Shown here piece after piece: positions 5,788 through 13,579 of a DNA stretch of 15,618 nt (the first letter of the stretch is position 1; the number at the start of each line of letters is the position of its first letter). The notes below the pieces were generated by a model that was given only the letters and a program-made list of their open reading frames with translations, had not been told where the DNA came from and did no database searches. Both the position numbers and the translations under genes were made by a program. This DNA comes from Palsa-459 sp035510855 (GTDB lineage Bacteria > Actinomycetota > Acidimicrobiia > Acidimicrobiales > RAAP-2): positions 1 through 15,618 of the forward strand of contig DATKGG010000034.1 of the NCBI GenBank assembly GCA_035510855.1. The letters run 5' to 3'.

Positions 5788-8700
5788 TCAGGCGACGAAG
5801 TACTTGGCCTGTGGGTGGTGGCAGATGATCGCGTCGGTTGTCTGCTCAGGGTGCAGCTGGAACCCCTCGGACACGGTCACCCCGATGCGCTCGGCGCCGA
5901 GGAGCGTGGCCACCTTCCCGTTGTCAGCCAGGTCCGGGCACGCCGGGTAGCCCCAGGAGTAGCGCCCCCCGCGGTACTGCTGGCGGAAGAGGCCCTGGAC
6001 TGTCGGGCCGTCCTCGGCGTCGAACCCGAGCTCGACGCGGATCCGGCGATGCCACAGCTCGGCGAGGGCCTCGGCCATCTCGACGCCGATCCCGTGCAGC
6101 CGCACGTACTCGCCGTAGCGATCCTCGCTGAAGAGCTCCTGGCAGCGCTGTGAGACCCTCGGTCCCATGGTCACGAGCATGAACGACGCGTAGTCGCGGT
6201 CAGGGGACTCGACGGGGCGGAAGAAGTCCGCGATGCACAGCCATGGCTCCTCGTGCTGTCGCGGGAAGGTGAAGCGGGTCCGCTCGGTCGAGCGCTCGTC
6301 GTCGGTGAACACGACGAGGTCCGTGCCGTCGGCGGCGACCGGCAGGTGGCCCCAGACGACCTGGGGCACGAGCAGCTCGCCGGCGATCGCGATGTCGAGC
6401 TCCTGGCGCAGCACGGCGCGCACGCGGTCCTTGAACGCGGGGTCGTCCTCGCCTGACTCGGGGCGGTAGCCCCACTGGTTGCGGAAGAGGGCGGTGAGGT
6501 TGAGGTACTTGGCGATCTCCTCGATGCCCATGCCCTTGGCGACGCGCGTGCCGACGAACGGCGGCGCGAACAGGGCGTTGTCATCGGTGACGTCCGGGGA
6601 CCTGCGCGGGAGCCCGTCGGGCGCGGGCGGGGCGACGTCGCGGGCGCGGCGCGGGACGCGTCGCTCGGAGATCTCGCGCCCGAACGTCTCGTCCTGCTCG
6701 CCAGAGGCGCGCAGCTCGGCGAGGCGGTTCATCACGCCGAGCCCCTCGAAGGCGTCCTTGCCATAGAAGACGCGCCCGTCGTGGTTCTCGCGCAGCTCGC
6801 GCTCCACGTAGGTGCGCGTGAGGGCTGCGCCACCGAGCAGGACCGGGACCGCCGAGTACCCGAGGTCGCGCATGACCGAGAGGTTCTCGCGCATGATCAG
6901 CGTGGACTTGACGAGCAGGCCGCTCATGCCGAGCGCGTCGGCCTTGTGCTCTTCGACCGCGGCGAGCATCTCGTTGATCCCGACCTTGATCCCGAGGTTG
7001 ACCACGTCGAAGCCGTTGTTGGTGAGGATGATGTCGACGAGGTTCTTGCCGATGTCGTGGACGTCGCCCTTCACCGTCGCGAGGACGATCGTGCCCTTGC
7101 CCCTCGCGTCGGTCCGCTCCATGTGCGGCTCCAGGTGCGCGACCGCCTGTTTCATGGTCTCGGCGCTCTGGAGCACGAAGGGCAGCTGCATCTCGCCGGA
7201 CGCGAACAGCTCGCCCACCTCGCGCATCCCCTCGAGCAGGTAGTCATTCACGATCTCGAGGGGAGCCAGTCCCTCGTCCATCGCCGCGTCGAGGTCGTCG
7301 GTGAGCCCGGTTCGATTGCCGTCGACGATCCGCCTCCCCAGCCGCTCGCGCACCGGGAGCCCACTCAGGTCGTCGGCCGTGTCGTCGTGGAGGCTGACGC
7401 CGTCGAAGATCCGCAGCAGCTCGCTCAGCGGGTCGTAGCCATCGCGGCGGCGGTCGTAGACGAGGTCGAGGCTCGTCTCGCGCGCGGCGGGGTCGATCCG
7501 CGCGAGCGGGAGGATCTTGGACGCGTGCACGATGGCGGCGTCGAGCCCCGCGGTCGCGCACTCGTGGAGGAACACCGAGTTGAGCACCTGGCGCGCGGCT
7601 GGTGACAGCCCGAACGAGACGTTCGACAGCCCCACGATCGTGTGCACGCCGGGCAGCTCGGTCGAGAGACGCCGGATCGCCTCAATCGTCTCGATGCCGT
7701 CGCGCCTCGAGTCCTCGAGACCCGTCGAGAGCGGCAGCACGAGCGGGTCGATGAAGATGTCCTCGGGGGAGAGCCCGTAGCGGTCGACGGCGAGGTCCAC
7801 GATCCGCGTGGCAGCCCGAAGCTTCCAGTCCGCGGTCCTCGCCTGTCCTTCCTCGTCGATGCAGGTCGCCACGACCGCGGCGCCGAACTCACGCGCGAGC
7901 GAGAGGAACGCGTCGAGGCGGGTGCCAGGGCCATCGCCCTCCTCGAGGTTCACGCTGTTGAGGAGCGCGCGGCCGCCGATCCACGACAGGGCGGTGCGCG
8001 CGACGGGCGCCTCGGTCGTGTCGACCATGAGCGGCGCGGAGGACTGTGTCGCCAGGCGAGCCATGAGCGCGTCCATGTCGGCGACCCCGTCAGCGCCCGT
8101 GTAGTCCACGCAGACGTCGAGGATGTGCGCGCCCTCTTTGATCTGGTCCCGTGCCATCGCGACGCAGGTGTCCCACTCCTCTCGGAGCATGGCCTCTCGG
8201 AACTGCTTGGAGCCGTTCGCGTTCGTCCGCTCGCCCACGAGCAGGACGCTCAGGTCCTGGCGGAACGGCACCGAGGTATAGATCGACGCCGCGGCGGGCT
8301 CGAGTGTCGGGTTCCTCGCCGCCGGCGTGGCCCCGCGCACGGACTCGACGACCGCGGCGAGGTGCTCGGGCGTGGTCCCACAGCAGCCGCCGATCGCGCG
8401 TGTCCCGAACTCGGTCACGAACCTCGTGAGGTGGTCGGCGAGCTCGTCGGGTGACAGGTCGTAGTGCATCTTTCCGTCGACGACCGAGGGGAGGCCGGCG
8501 TTCGGCAGGCAGCTGAGCGGGAGCGGGCACGAGTCGGCGAGGTAGCGCAGCGGCTCGTACATCTCGACGGGCCCTGTCGCGCAGTTGAGGCCCAGCACGT
8601 CGATGCCGACCGGGACGAGCGACGTGATCGCCGCGGCGATCTCGGTGCCCGGCAGCATCCTGCCGGTCAGCTCGATCGTGACCTGGGCCTGGACGGGCAC

Positions 8701-9294
8701 GCGCCTGCCGTGCCGGTGCATCGCACGATGCGCGGCGCTGACCGCCGCCTTCGCGCCCAGCAGGTCGTACATCGTCTCCACGATGAGGAAGTCCGCGCCG
8801 CCCTCGAGGAGCCCGAGCGCGAGCTCCTCGTAGGACGCGCTGAGGTCGGCGTAGCTGATCTGGCCGAGCGAGGGGAACTTGGTCCCGGGACCCATCGAGC
8901 CGGCGACCCATCGCGGCGACGTCGGCGTCGCGAACTCGTCGGCGACGCTGCGAGCGATCCGTGCGCTGCGCTCCGCGAGCTCGAACGCGCGGTCCGCGAT
9001 GCCGTACTCGGCGAGCACCACCGAGAACGCGCCGAACGAGTTCGTCTCGACGACGTCGACGCCGACCTCGAGGAACGATCGGTGCAGCTGCTCGACGACG
9101 TCGGGGCGCGTCGCACAGAGAACCTCGTTGCAGCCCTCGAGTGCCGACGAGCCGAAGTCGTCGAGCGAGAGGTCGGCAAGCTGGAGGTTCGTGCCCGTGG
9201 CGCCGTCGAAGACCACGAGCCCGCGCTCGAGCGCGAGAAGGTACGCCGCGTCGTCAGCGCGCATCCGCAGCGGCTCGTGCGAAGCAACTGTCAT
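5788..9294 (-). CDS. metH: Cobalamin-dependent methionine synthase
   Basis: Transfers the methyl group of methyltetrahydrofolate to homocysteine through protein-bound cobalamin, making methionine in the cytoplasm. The 1168 residues contain all modules in order. The homocysteine domain (about 15-320) has zinc ligands Cys238, Cys304 and Cys305 (GLNCATGP, GGCCGTTPEH). The pterin-binding domain (about 345-620) carries VGERTNANGSKQF and DVCVDYTG. The cobalamin cap and Rossmann domains (about 640-870) have axial ligand His746 in GDVHDIGK. The reactivation domain (about 905-1168) has the S-adenosylmethionine motif RYSWGYPACPD (1111-1121). The reactivation domain is somewhat shorter than in E. coli MetH, as is usual in actinobacteria. 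ATG 9294 has GAGG about six bases upstream. Only 43 bases separate it from the divergent adenosyltransferase gene, too few for a cobalamin riboswitch. Placing it next to the adenosyltransferase fits shared B12 use. Confidence 0.97.
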   Translation of the reverse strand: MTVASHEPLRMRADDAAYLLALERGLVVFDGATGTNLQLADLSLDDFGSSALEGCNEVLCATRPDVVEQLHRSFLEVGVDVVETNSFGAFSVVLAEYGIADRAFELAERSARIARSVADEFATPTSPRWVAGSMGPGTKFPSLGQISYADLSASYEELALGLLEGGADFLIVETMYDLLGAKAAVSAAHRAMHRHGRRVPVQAQVTIELTGRMLPGTEIAAAITSLVPVGIDVLGLNCATGPVEMYEPLRYLADSCPLPLSCLPNAGLPSVVDGKMHYDLSPDELADHLTRFVTEFGTRAIGGCCGTTPEHLAAVVESVRGATPAARNPTLEPAAASIYTSVPFRQDLSVLLVGERTNANGSKQFREAMLREEWDTCVAMARDQIKEGAHILDVCVDYTGADGVADMDALMARLATQSSAPLMVDTTEAPVARTALSWIGGRALLNSVNLEEGDGPGTRLDAFLSLAREFGAAVVATCIDEEGQARTADWKLRAATRIVDLAVDRYGLSPEDIFIDPLVLPLSTGLEDSRRDGIETIEAIRRLSTELPGVHTIVGLSNVSFGLSPAARQVLNSVFLHECATAGLDAAIVHASKILPLARIDPAARETSLDLVYDRRRDGYDPLSELLRIFDGVSLHDDTADDLSGLPVRERLGRRIVDGNRTGLTDDLDAAMDEGLAPLEIVNDYLLEGMREVGELFASGEMQLPFVLQSAETMKQAVAHLEPHMERTDARGKGTIVLATVKGDVHDIGKNLVDIILTNNGFDVVNLGIKVGINEMLAAVEEHKADALGMSGLLVKSTLIMRENLSVMRDLGYSAVPVLLGGAALTRTYVERELRENHDGRVFYGKDAFEGLGVMNRLAELRASGEQDETFGREISERRVPRRARDVAPPAPDGLPRRSPDVTDDNALFAPPFVGTRVAKGMGIEEIAKYLNLTALFRNQWGYRPESGEDDPAFKDRVRAVLRQELDIAIAGELLVPQVVWGHLPVAADGTDLVVFTDDERSTERTRFTFPRQHEEPWLCIADFFRPVESPDRDYASFMLVTMGPRVSQRCQELFSEDRYGEYVRLHGIGVEMAEALAELWHRRIRVELGFDAEDGPTVQGLFRQQYRGGRYSWGYPACPDLADNGKVATLLGAERIGVTVSEGFQLHPEQTTDAIICHHPQAKYFVA

Positions 9295-9303
9295 GTGCGC
9301 CTC

Positions 9304-9309
9304 AGGCTA
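9304..9309 (-). promoter_or_regulatory. metH: Candidate -10 element for metH
   Basis: Read on the minus strand, 9309-9304 is TAGCCT, a TANNNT hexamer nine bases before the metH ATG. If used, transcription would start at or within a few bases of the start codon, inside or beside the GAGG that could serve as ribosome binding site. A promoter further upstream would have to lie inside the adenosyltransferase gene. Sequence match only. Confidence 0.3.
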
Positions 9310-9325
9310 TCGGCGCACCCAGAAG

Positions 9326-9331
9326 TAGCAT
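9326..9331 (+). promoter_or_regulatory. -10 element for a leaderless adenosyltransferase transcript
   Basis: TAGCAT (TANNNT) is followed after exactly six bases by the GTG start at 9338, and no Shine-Dalgarno sequence lies between. This is the spacing expected when transcription begins on the start codon itself. The same TANNNT-N6-GTG arrangement occurs before the mutase gene at 14675, which strengthens the reading of both. Confidence 0.5.
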
Positions 9332-9337
9332 CTCGGC

Positions 9338-9889
9338 GTGCGCATCTACACCCGGGCAGGTGACGATGGCACCACGGGGCTGTACTACGGCGGTCGAGTC
9401 CGAAAGGACGATCCTGCGATCGAGCTGAACGGCGCCGTCGACGAGGCCCAGGCCGTGATCGGGCTCGCGCGATCCGCGATGGCGAAGGGGAGCGATCTCG
9501 ACACCCTGCTCGTCGCCGCCGAACGCGACCTGTGGGTGCTCATGGCAGAGGTCGCGACCGCGCCCGACAACCGGCGCAAGCTCGTTGCCGGCAAATCGCT
9601 CGTGACCGAGGACATGGTCTTGGGTCTCGAGCGAGAGATCGACCGGCTCGCCGAGCGCACGGCGCTGCCCAAGGAGTTCGTCGTGCCCGGCGAGGACGCG
9701 GTCGCCGCGACGCTCGACGTGGCGCGCACCGTGGTCCGCCGAGCTGAGCGACTGACCGTCTCGAATCCAGTCACCGGCTCGCTGGTGGCCACCTACCTCA
9801 ATCGACTGAGCGACCTCTTGTGGGCCGCGGCAAGGTTTCAAGAAGGCGACGTCCACCGGATCGCCAAGAGCGTGGAGGTTGACCGATGA
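9338..9889 (+). CDS. PduO-type cob(I)alamin adenosyltransferase
   Basis: Transfers the 5'-deoxyadenosyl group of ATP to cob(I)alamin, producing adenosylcobalamin for mutases; PduO-type enzymes are cytoplasmic trimers that also hand the cofactor to methylmalonyl-CoA mutase. The 183 residues show the N-terminal ATP-binding motif TRAGDDGTTGL (5-15), the helix motif ARTVVRRAER (129-138) with the conserved Arg/Glu cluster, and the C-terminal YLNRLSDLLWAAAR (153-166). The usual PGG-S stretch before the Arg motif reads PGEDAVAATLD here, a small departure. The start is GTG 9338, with no ribosome binding site but a well-placed TANNNT. The last four bases (ATGA) overlap the aminopeptidase start. The mutase about 5 kb downstream is its obvious client. 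The family is clear; whether to call it cobA/cobO, mmaB or pduO is a naming matter. Confidence 0.93.
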   Translation: MRIYTRAGDDGTTGLYYGGRVRKDDPAIELNGAVDEAQAVIGLARSAMAKGSDLDTLLVAAERDLWVLMAEVATAPDNRRKLVAGKSLVTEDMVLGLEREIDRLAERTALPKEFVVPGEDAVAATLDVARTVVRRAERLTVSNPVTGSLVATYLNRLSDLLWAAARFQEGDVHRIAKSVEVDR

Positions 9890-11397
9890 CCACTTCTGTA
9901 CGAGTCGCCCACGGCCTTGAGCCGATCGAGGGGTGCTCCGTCGTGCTGCCCGTCGCGCGCGACGAGGAGGGCCTCTTGATCCCGCGGGGGCTGCCTGCCG
10001 AGTTCTCGGGCGCTGCGGTGCCGGATCGCGTCGACTCGGCGTGGGCCGCGCGTGAGGGCTTCGAGGCAAAGGTCGGCCAGACGCTCGCGGTGCGGACGAT
10101 TGACTCGCCGACCGTGGTCCTCTGCGGCATCGGCGACGCGGCGAGCGCGGACGCCGAGGTCTGGCGTCGAGTCGGTGCCGCGGCGATGCGCGCGTCGAGC
10201 CGGGGCGCTGAGGTCGCGCTCCTGCTCCCGCTGCCGTCGACCATCGAGACGAGGGCGGTCGCCCAGGCCGTCTGCGAGGGTGCGCTGCTCGCCTCGTCGC
10301 GCCCTATCGCGTCGAAGACCTCGCCGCCCGACGACGCGCCGTCTGGCTTCGTCGTTGTGCCCGTTGCACTCGAGGGCGTCTCGGATGAGGACCGAGAGCT
10401 GGTCGACGAGGGCGCTGCACGTGGGGCGACCGTGGCGGAGGCCGTGTGCTGGGCACGCGAGCTCATCAACCGCCCCGCCGCGCAGCTGACGCCGAGGCGC
10501 TTCGCGCACGAGGCGGTCCGGCGCCTCGAGCACGACCCCAACGTCACCGTGGACATCTGGCGCGACACCGAGATCGAGAATGAGCGTCTGGGGGGCCTGC
10601 TCGGGGTCGCGGCCGGCTCGCTCGAGCCGCCCCGACTCGTCCGAGCCACCTACAGCCCGCCGGGCGCGACCTCGGCGCCCCACGTGGTGCTCGTCGGAAA
10701 GGGGATCACGTTTGACTCGGGTGGCCTCAGCCTGAAGACCCCCGACGGCATGACCACGATGAAGACGGACATGACGGGGGCCGCGATCGTCCTCGGCGCC
10801 CTCAGCGTCGCGGCCCGGCTCGGCGCCTCGGCCAAGGTCACCGCGATCGCGCCGCTCACCGAGAACCTCCCCGGGAATCGCGCGATGCGACCCGGCGACG
10901 TCCTCACCGCGAGGAACGGCACGACGATCGAGGTGCTCAACACCGACGCAGAGGGCCGGCTCGTCCTCGCCGACGGCTTGAGCCTCGCCGTGGAGCTCGA
11001 GCCCGACGCGATCATCGACGTCGCGACGCTCACGGGTGCGGTCCGCATTGCGCTCGGCCCGGACGTCGCGGCCATCCTCGGCACCGACGCGACGCTTGTC
11101 AGCGCGCTTCGTGCGTTCGGCGAGGCCCAAGGCGAGGCGCTCTGGGAGCTCCCGCTCGTCGACAGCTACGAGAGCCACCTTGACTCGGACGTCGCCGACG
11201 TGAAGAACATTGGGAAGCCTGGCCAAGCCGGCACCATCGTTGCGGGCCTGTTCCTCCGGCGGTTCACCGGGGGTCGTCCCTGGGCGCACCTCGACGTCGC
11301 GGCGACCGGGCGGGCCGAAGCCGACGACGGCTACCTCCAAAAGGGGGCCACGGGGTTCTCGCTGCGCACGCTGGTCGCGTACCTGCTCAGCCTGTAG
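9886..11397 (+). CDS. pepA: Leucyl aminopeptidase, M17 family
   Basis: Two-metal cytoplasmic aminopeptidase that removes N-terminal residues from peptides during protein turnover; the family forms hexamers. The 503 residues match the usual length. The N-terminal domain (about 1-170) is variable. The C-terminal catalytic domain carries VGKGITFDSGG with metal ligands Lys272 and Asp277, KTDMTGA with Asp295, and the M17 signature NTDAEGRL (352-359) with Asp354, Glu356 and the bicarbonate-binding Arg358; Lys284 is the second conserved lysine. ATG 9886 overlaps the adenosyltransferase TGA (ATGA), so the two are co-transcribed and probably coupled, although no metabolic link is obvious. The TAG stop at 11395-11397 directly abuts the stop of the convergent flavoprotein gene, with no spacer. 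E. coli PepA also binds DNA; nothing here shows that property. Confidence 0.96.
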   Translation: MTTSVRVAHGLEPIEGCSVVLPVARDEEGLLIPRGLPAEFSGAAVPDRVDSAWAAREGFEAKVGQTLAVRTIDSPTVVLCGIGDAASADAEVWRRVGAAAMRASSRGAEVALLLPLPSTIETRAVAQAVCEGALLASSRPIASKTSPPDDAPSGFVVVPVALEGVSDEDRELVDEGAARGATVAEAVCWARELINRPAAQLTPRRFAHEAVRRLEHDPNVTVDIWRDTEIENERLGGLLGVAAGSLEPPRLVRATYSPPGATSAPHVVLVGKGITFDSGGLSLKTPDGMTTMKTDMTGAAIVLGALSVAARLGASAKVTAIAPLTENLPGNRAMRPGDVLTARNGTTIEVLNTDAEGRLVLADGLSLAVELEPDAIIDVATLTGAVRIALGPDVAAILGTDATLVSALRAFGEAQGEALWELPLVDSYESHLDSDVADVKNIGKPGQAGTIVAGLFLRRFTGGRPWAHLDVAATGRAEADDGYLQKGATGFSLRTLVAYLLSL

Positions 11398-12000
11398 CTA
11401 GAACTGGCGGCGGACGACTCGCTCGGCACGGGTGGGTCCCGGGCGCTGCAGCGACGCCGAGGGAGCCTGGGTCGCCGCGGCGCGTCCCACGAGCACCGTG
11501 CCGAACAGCTCGGTGCCGCTCGGTGCGTTGACGAGCGCGAGGACCTCGCGGTGATGACGGAACGCGCCGAGGAAGCACGCCGAGAGCCCCGCGTCCTCGG
11601 CGAGCAAGAGCAGCGACATGGTCGCGAACGCCGCGTCGGTGTACCAGTAGGGGAGCGGCCACGCGTCGAGGTCCCCGAGCCCGCTCGCGGTCTTGTCGTC
11701 GTCGGCATACCGCGTCGCGTACGTGCCCGGGTCGCACACGACGACGACGGCCCCGCCGGCCATGGCCAGGCTCGGCGCGCGTGACGACGACGCGCGCCAC
11801 CCGGCATCCGTCGCCGCGGCCAGGTAGTCGTGCACGCCTGCTCGGCCGGGCAGCACGACGGTCCACACCCCGCGGGCGTGGCCCGCCGTCGGGGCGCGAA
11901 GCGCCTCCGTGCACAGCTCAATGAGCTGGGACTCGTCGAGCTCGCTGCCGTCGAACGCGCGCGTCATGCGCCGCCGTCGCAGTGCGTCGCGCACGTCCAT
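11398..12000 (-). CDS. Nitroreductase-family flavoprotein
   Basis: The 200 residues fit the nitroreductase fold, FMN-dependent NAD(P)H oxidoreductases with varied substrates. Visible marks are the basic N-terminal phosphate-binding segment RRRRMTRAF (8-16), the APTAGHARG stretch (about 37-45) that matches the family's AP-SA-N flavin loop, and a mid-protein hydrophobic helix (AFATMSLLLLAEDAGLSACF) that corresponds to the conserved core helix. ATG 12000 (MDVRDAL) is the family-like start; a longer frame to 12099 adds a Pro/Ser-rich stretch without homology features and overlaps the divergent gene. No clear ribosome binding site precedes 12000. The C-terminal tail is Arg-rich. The physiological substrate cannot be told. 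It could be a nitro- or quinone reductase or a flavin-dependent dehalogenase-like enzyme. Its TAG stop is back-to-back with that of pepA. Confidence 0.82.
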   Translation of the reverse strand: MDVRDALRRRRMTRAFDGSELDESQLIELCTEALRAPTAGHARGVWTVVLPGRAGVHDYLAAATDAGWRASSSRAPSLAMAGGAVVVVCDPGTYATRYADDDKTASGLGDLDAWPLPYWYTDAAFATMSLLLLAEDAGLSACFLGAFRHHREVLALVNAPSGTELFGTVLVGRAAATQAPSASLQRPGPTRAERVVRRQF

Positions 12001-12063
12001 GGGGCGAGTCTGACGACCTCGGACGGGAATGTCGAGATGGGCCGGGGCGTTCGAGTGGCTCCT

Positions 12064-12086
12064 AGGATGAGTCGTCGACGAGGAGG
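12064..12086 (+). promoter_or_regulatory. -10 element and strong ribosome binding site of the rhodanese-ThiF gene
   Basis: TAGGAT at 12064-12069 fits TANNNT, and a full AGGAGG lies at 12081-12086, six bases before GTG 12093. The ribosome binding site fixes the start and makes this one of the best translation signals in the window. The transcript would have a leader of about 17 bases. The element sits in the 92-base gap between divergent genes. Confidence 0.5.
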
Positions 12087-12092
12087 CGCGAG

Positions 12093-13253
12093 GTGCCAAC
12101 GCCGAGGGAGCTGCTCGCCGCAGCGAAGTCTCAGATCTCCGAGGTTGCTCCCTCCGAGGCCGCGTCCGAGCTGTCCTCGGCCACCTTCCTCGACGTCCGC
12201 GAGGGCGAGGAGCACGTCCAAGGGGCGATCCCCGGGGCGGTGCACATCCCGCGCGGCCAGCTCGAGTTCAGCGTCGAAGGGCGGATCCGGGACCGACACG
12301 CAAGGGTTGTCGTGTACTGCGCCGGAGGGACCCGCTCGGCGTTCGCCGCGAGGACGCTCGCGGACCTCGGCTACACCGACGTCGTGTCGATGGCAGGCGG
12401 GTTCAACCGCTGGAAGGACGAGGGGCTGTCCGTCGAGGTCCCCCGGACACTCGACCATGACCAGCGAGAGCGCTATCACCGGCACCTGCTGCTCCCCGAG
12501 GTCGGCGAGCTCGGTCAGCAGCGGCTGCTCGACGCCAAGGTCCTTCTGCTTGGCGCGGGGGGCCTGGGGTCGCCCGCGGCGATGTACCTCGCCGCGGCGG
12601 GCGTCGGCACGATCGGCATCATCGACATGGACGTCGTCGACGCCTCGAACCTCCAGCGCCAGCTGCTGCACAACACCGACCGGATCGGCGAGCGCAAGGT
12701 GGACTCGGCGAAGAAGACGCTGACGGCCATGAACCCTGACGTCCGCGTCGCGACCTACGACGTCCGCCTGGCCGCGGACAACGTGCTTCAGATCATCGAG
12801 GGCTACGACCTCATCGTCGACGGCACCGACAACTTCCCGACTCGCTACCTCGTCAACGACGCGTCGGTCATCACCGGCATCCCCGTCGTGCACGGCTCGA
12901 TCTTCCGCTTCGAGGGCCAGGCGACGGTGTTCGACGCCACGAGGGGCCCGTGCTACCGCTGCCTCCTGCCCGAGCCGCCGCCCGCCGAACTCGCCCCGAG
13001 CTGCGCGGAGGCGGGCGTGCTCGGAGTCCTGCCGGGCATCATCGGCTCGATCCAGGCGCTCGAGGCGATCAAGCTCCTCTTGGACCTCGGTGACCCGCTG
13101 ATCGGCAGGCTGCTCACCTACGACGCGCTCGAGGAGTCATTCCGCACCTTCACGGTGCGCAAGGACCCCGCGTGCCCGGCGTGCGGCGAGGGCGCGGGCG
13201 AGCTTGTGCTCGCTGACTACGACGAGCTCTGCATGCCGCACCCCCGGTCGTGA
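12093..13253 (+). CDS. Rhodanese-ThiF/MoeB E1-like sulfur-carrier adenylyltransferase
   Basis: E1-like enzyme that adenylates the C-terminal Gly-Gly of a small sulfur-carrier protein (MoaD, ThiS or CysO type) and, with its rhodanese domain, can deliver sulfur to form the thiocarboxylate. The rhodanese domain is N-terminal (about 18-117), with active-site Cys76 in YCAGGTRS and an AGGFNRW ending. The ThiF/MoeB domain (about 121-386) has the ATP-binding GAGGLGS (154-160), DMDVVDASNLQRQ (178-190), the DGTDN aspartate region (243-247), zinc ligands Cys287/290 and Cys361/364, and Cys304 in the CAEAGVLG loop where some family members form acyl-disulfide or thioester bonds. The well-known actinobacterial MoeZ carries its rhodanese domain at the C-terminus, so the order is reversed here. 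GTG 12093 is fixed by AGGAGG. No carrier-protein gene is in the window, so molybdopterin, thiamine or cysteine service is undecided. Confidence 0.9.
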   Translation: MPTPRELLAAAKSQISEVAPSEAASELSSATFLDVREGEEHVQGAIPGAVHIPRGQLEFSVEGRIRDRHARVVVYCAGGTRSAFAARTLADLGYTDVVSMAGGFNRWKDEGLSVEVPRTLDHDQRERYHRHLLLPEVGELGQQRLLDAKVLLLGAGGLGSPAAMYLAAAGVGTIGIIDMDVVDASNLQRQLLHNTDRIGERKVDSAKKTLTAMNPDVRVATYDVRLAADNVLQIIEGYDLIVDGTDNFPTRYLVNDASVITGIPVVHGSIFRFEGQATVFDATRGPCYRCLLPEPPPAELAPSCAEAGVLGVLPGIIGSIQALEAIKLLLDLGDPLIGRLLTYDALEESFRTFTVRKDPACPACGEGAGELVLADYDELCMPHPRS

Positions 13254-13579
13254 CCGGTCCGTTCTGCGAGGGCCAGATCGTGACGGTGTTCCGTTCTCGG
13301 CTTCGAGACGAGGTCGACCCCGGCTACGAGGCCCTCGACGCCTCGCTGCGCGAGCGCGCAGCCGAGCTTGGGGGACTCGTCGAGGTGAAGAGCTTCGTGG
13401 CCGACGACGGCGAGCGCGCGACGCTCGTCACGTTCGCCGACCGCGCGAGCCACGAGCGGTGGGCCCGCGACGACGAGCACCGAGCGGCCCAACGCCTCGG
13501 GCGTGCGTCGGTGTACGCGGCATTCTCGATCCAGGTCGCCGAGTGCACGAGCGCGATTGAGTTCACCTCGACCGACTAG
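13250..13579 (+). CDS. Small ABM-domain-like protein
   Basis: A 109-residue protein whose start, GTG 13250, overlaps the stop of the rhodanese-ThiF gene (GTGA), so both are made from one message. Residues about 8-100 look like the ferredoxin-like antibiotic-biosynthesis-monooxygenase fold: a beta strand IVTVFRSRL, a helix of about 20 residues, the central KSFVADDGERATLVTFADR strands, and the SHERWARDDEHRAA helix. The family includes cofactor-free monooxygenases, haem-degrading enzymes and many proteins of unknown role. No catalytic residue can be assigned. Its coupling to a sulfur-transfer enzyme is the only functional hint. The TAG stop overlaps the convergent glycosyltransferase stop within CTAG. 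Confidence 0.75.
   Translation: MTGPFCEGQIVTVFRSRLRDEVDPGYEALDASLRERAAELGGLVEVKSFVADDGERATLVTFADRASHERWARDDEHRAAQRLGRASVYAAFSIQVAECTSAIEFTSTD

Noticed and set aside
9295..9337. Cobalamin riboswitch upstream of metH or the adenosyltransferase
   Set aside because: The whole gap is 43 bases. A cobalamin riboswitch needs roughly 200, and no B12-box-like sequence is seen.
8464..9363. Plus-strand frame of 299 codons opposite the 5' part of metH
   Set aside because: Arg/Glu/Asp/Val-rich shadow. The minus-strand frame has the zinc-binding homocysteine domain.
12001..12099. N-terminal extension of the nitroreductase-like protein to 12099
   Set aside because: The added 33 residues are low-complexity (Ser/Thr/His/Pro) and run over the promoter and start of the divergent gene. 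The family fold begins at MDVRDAL.
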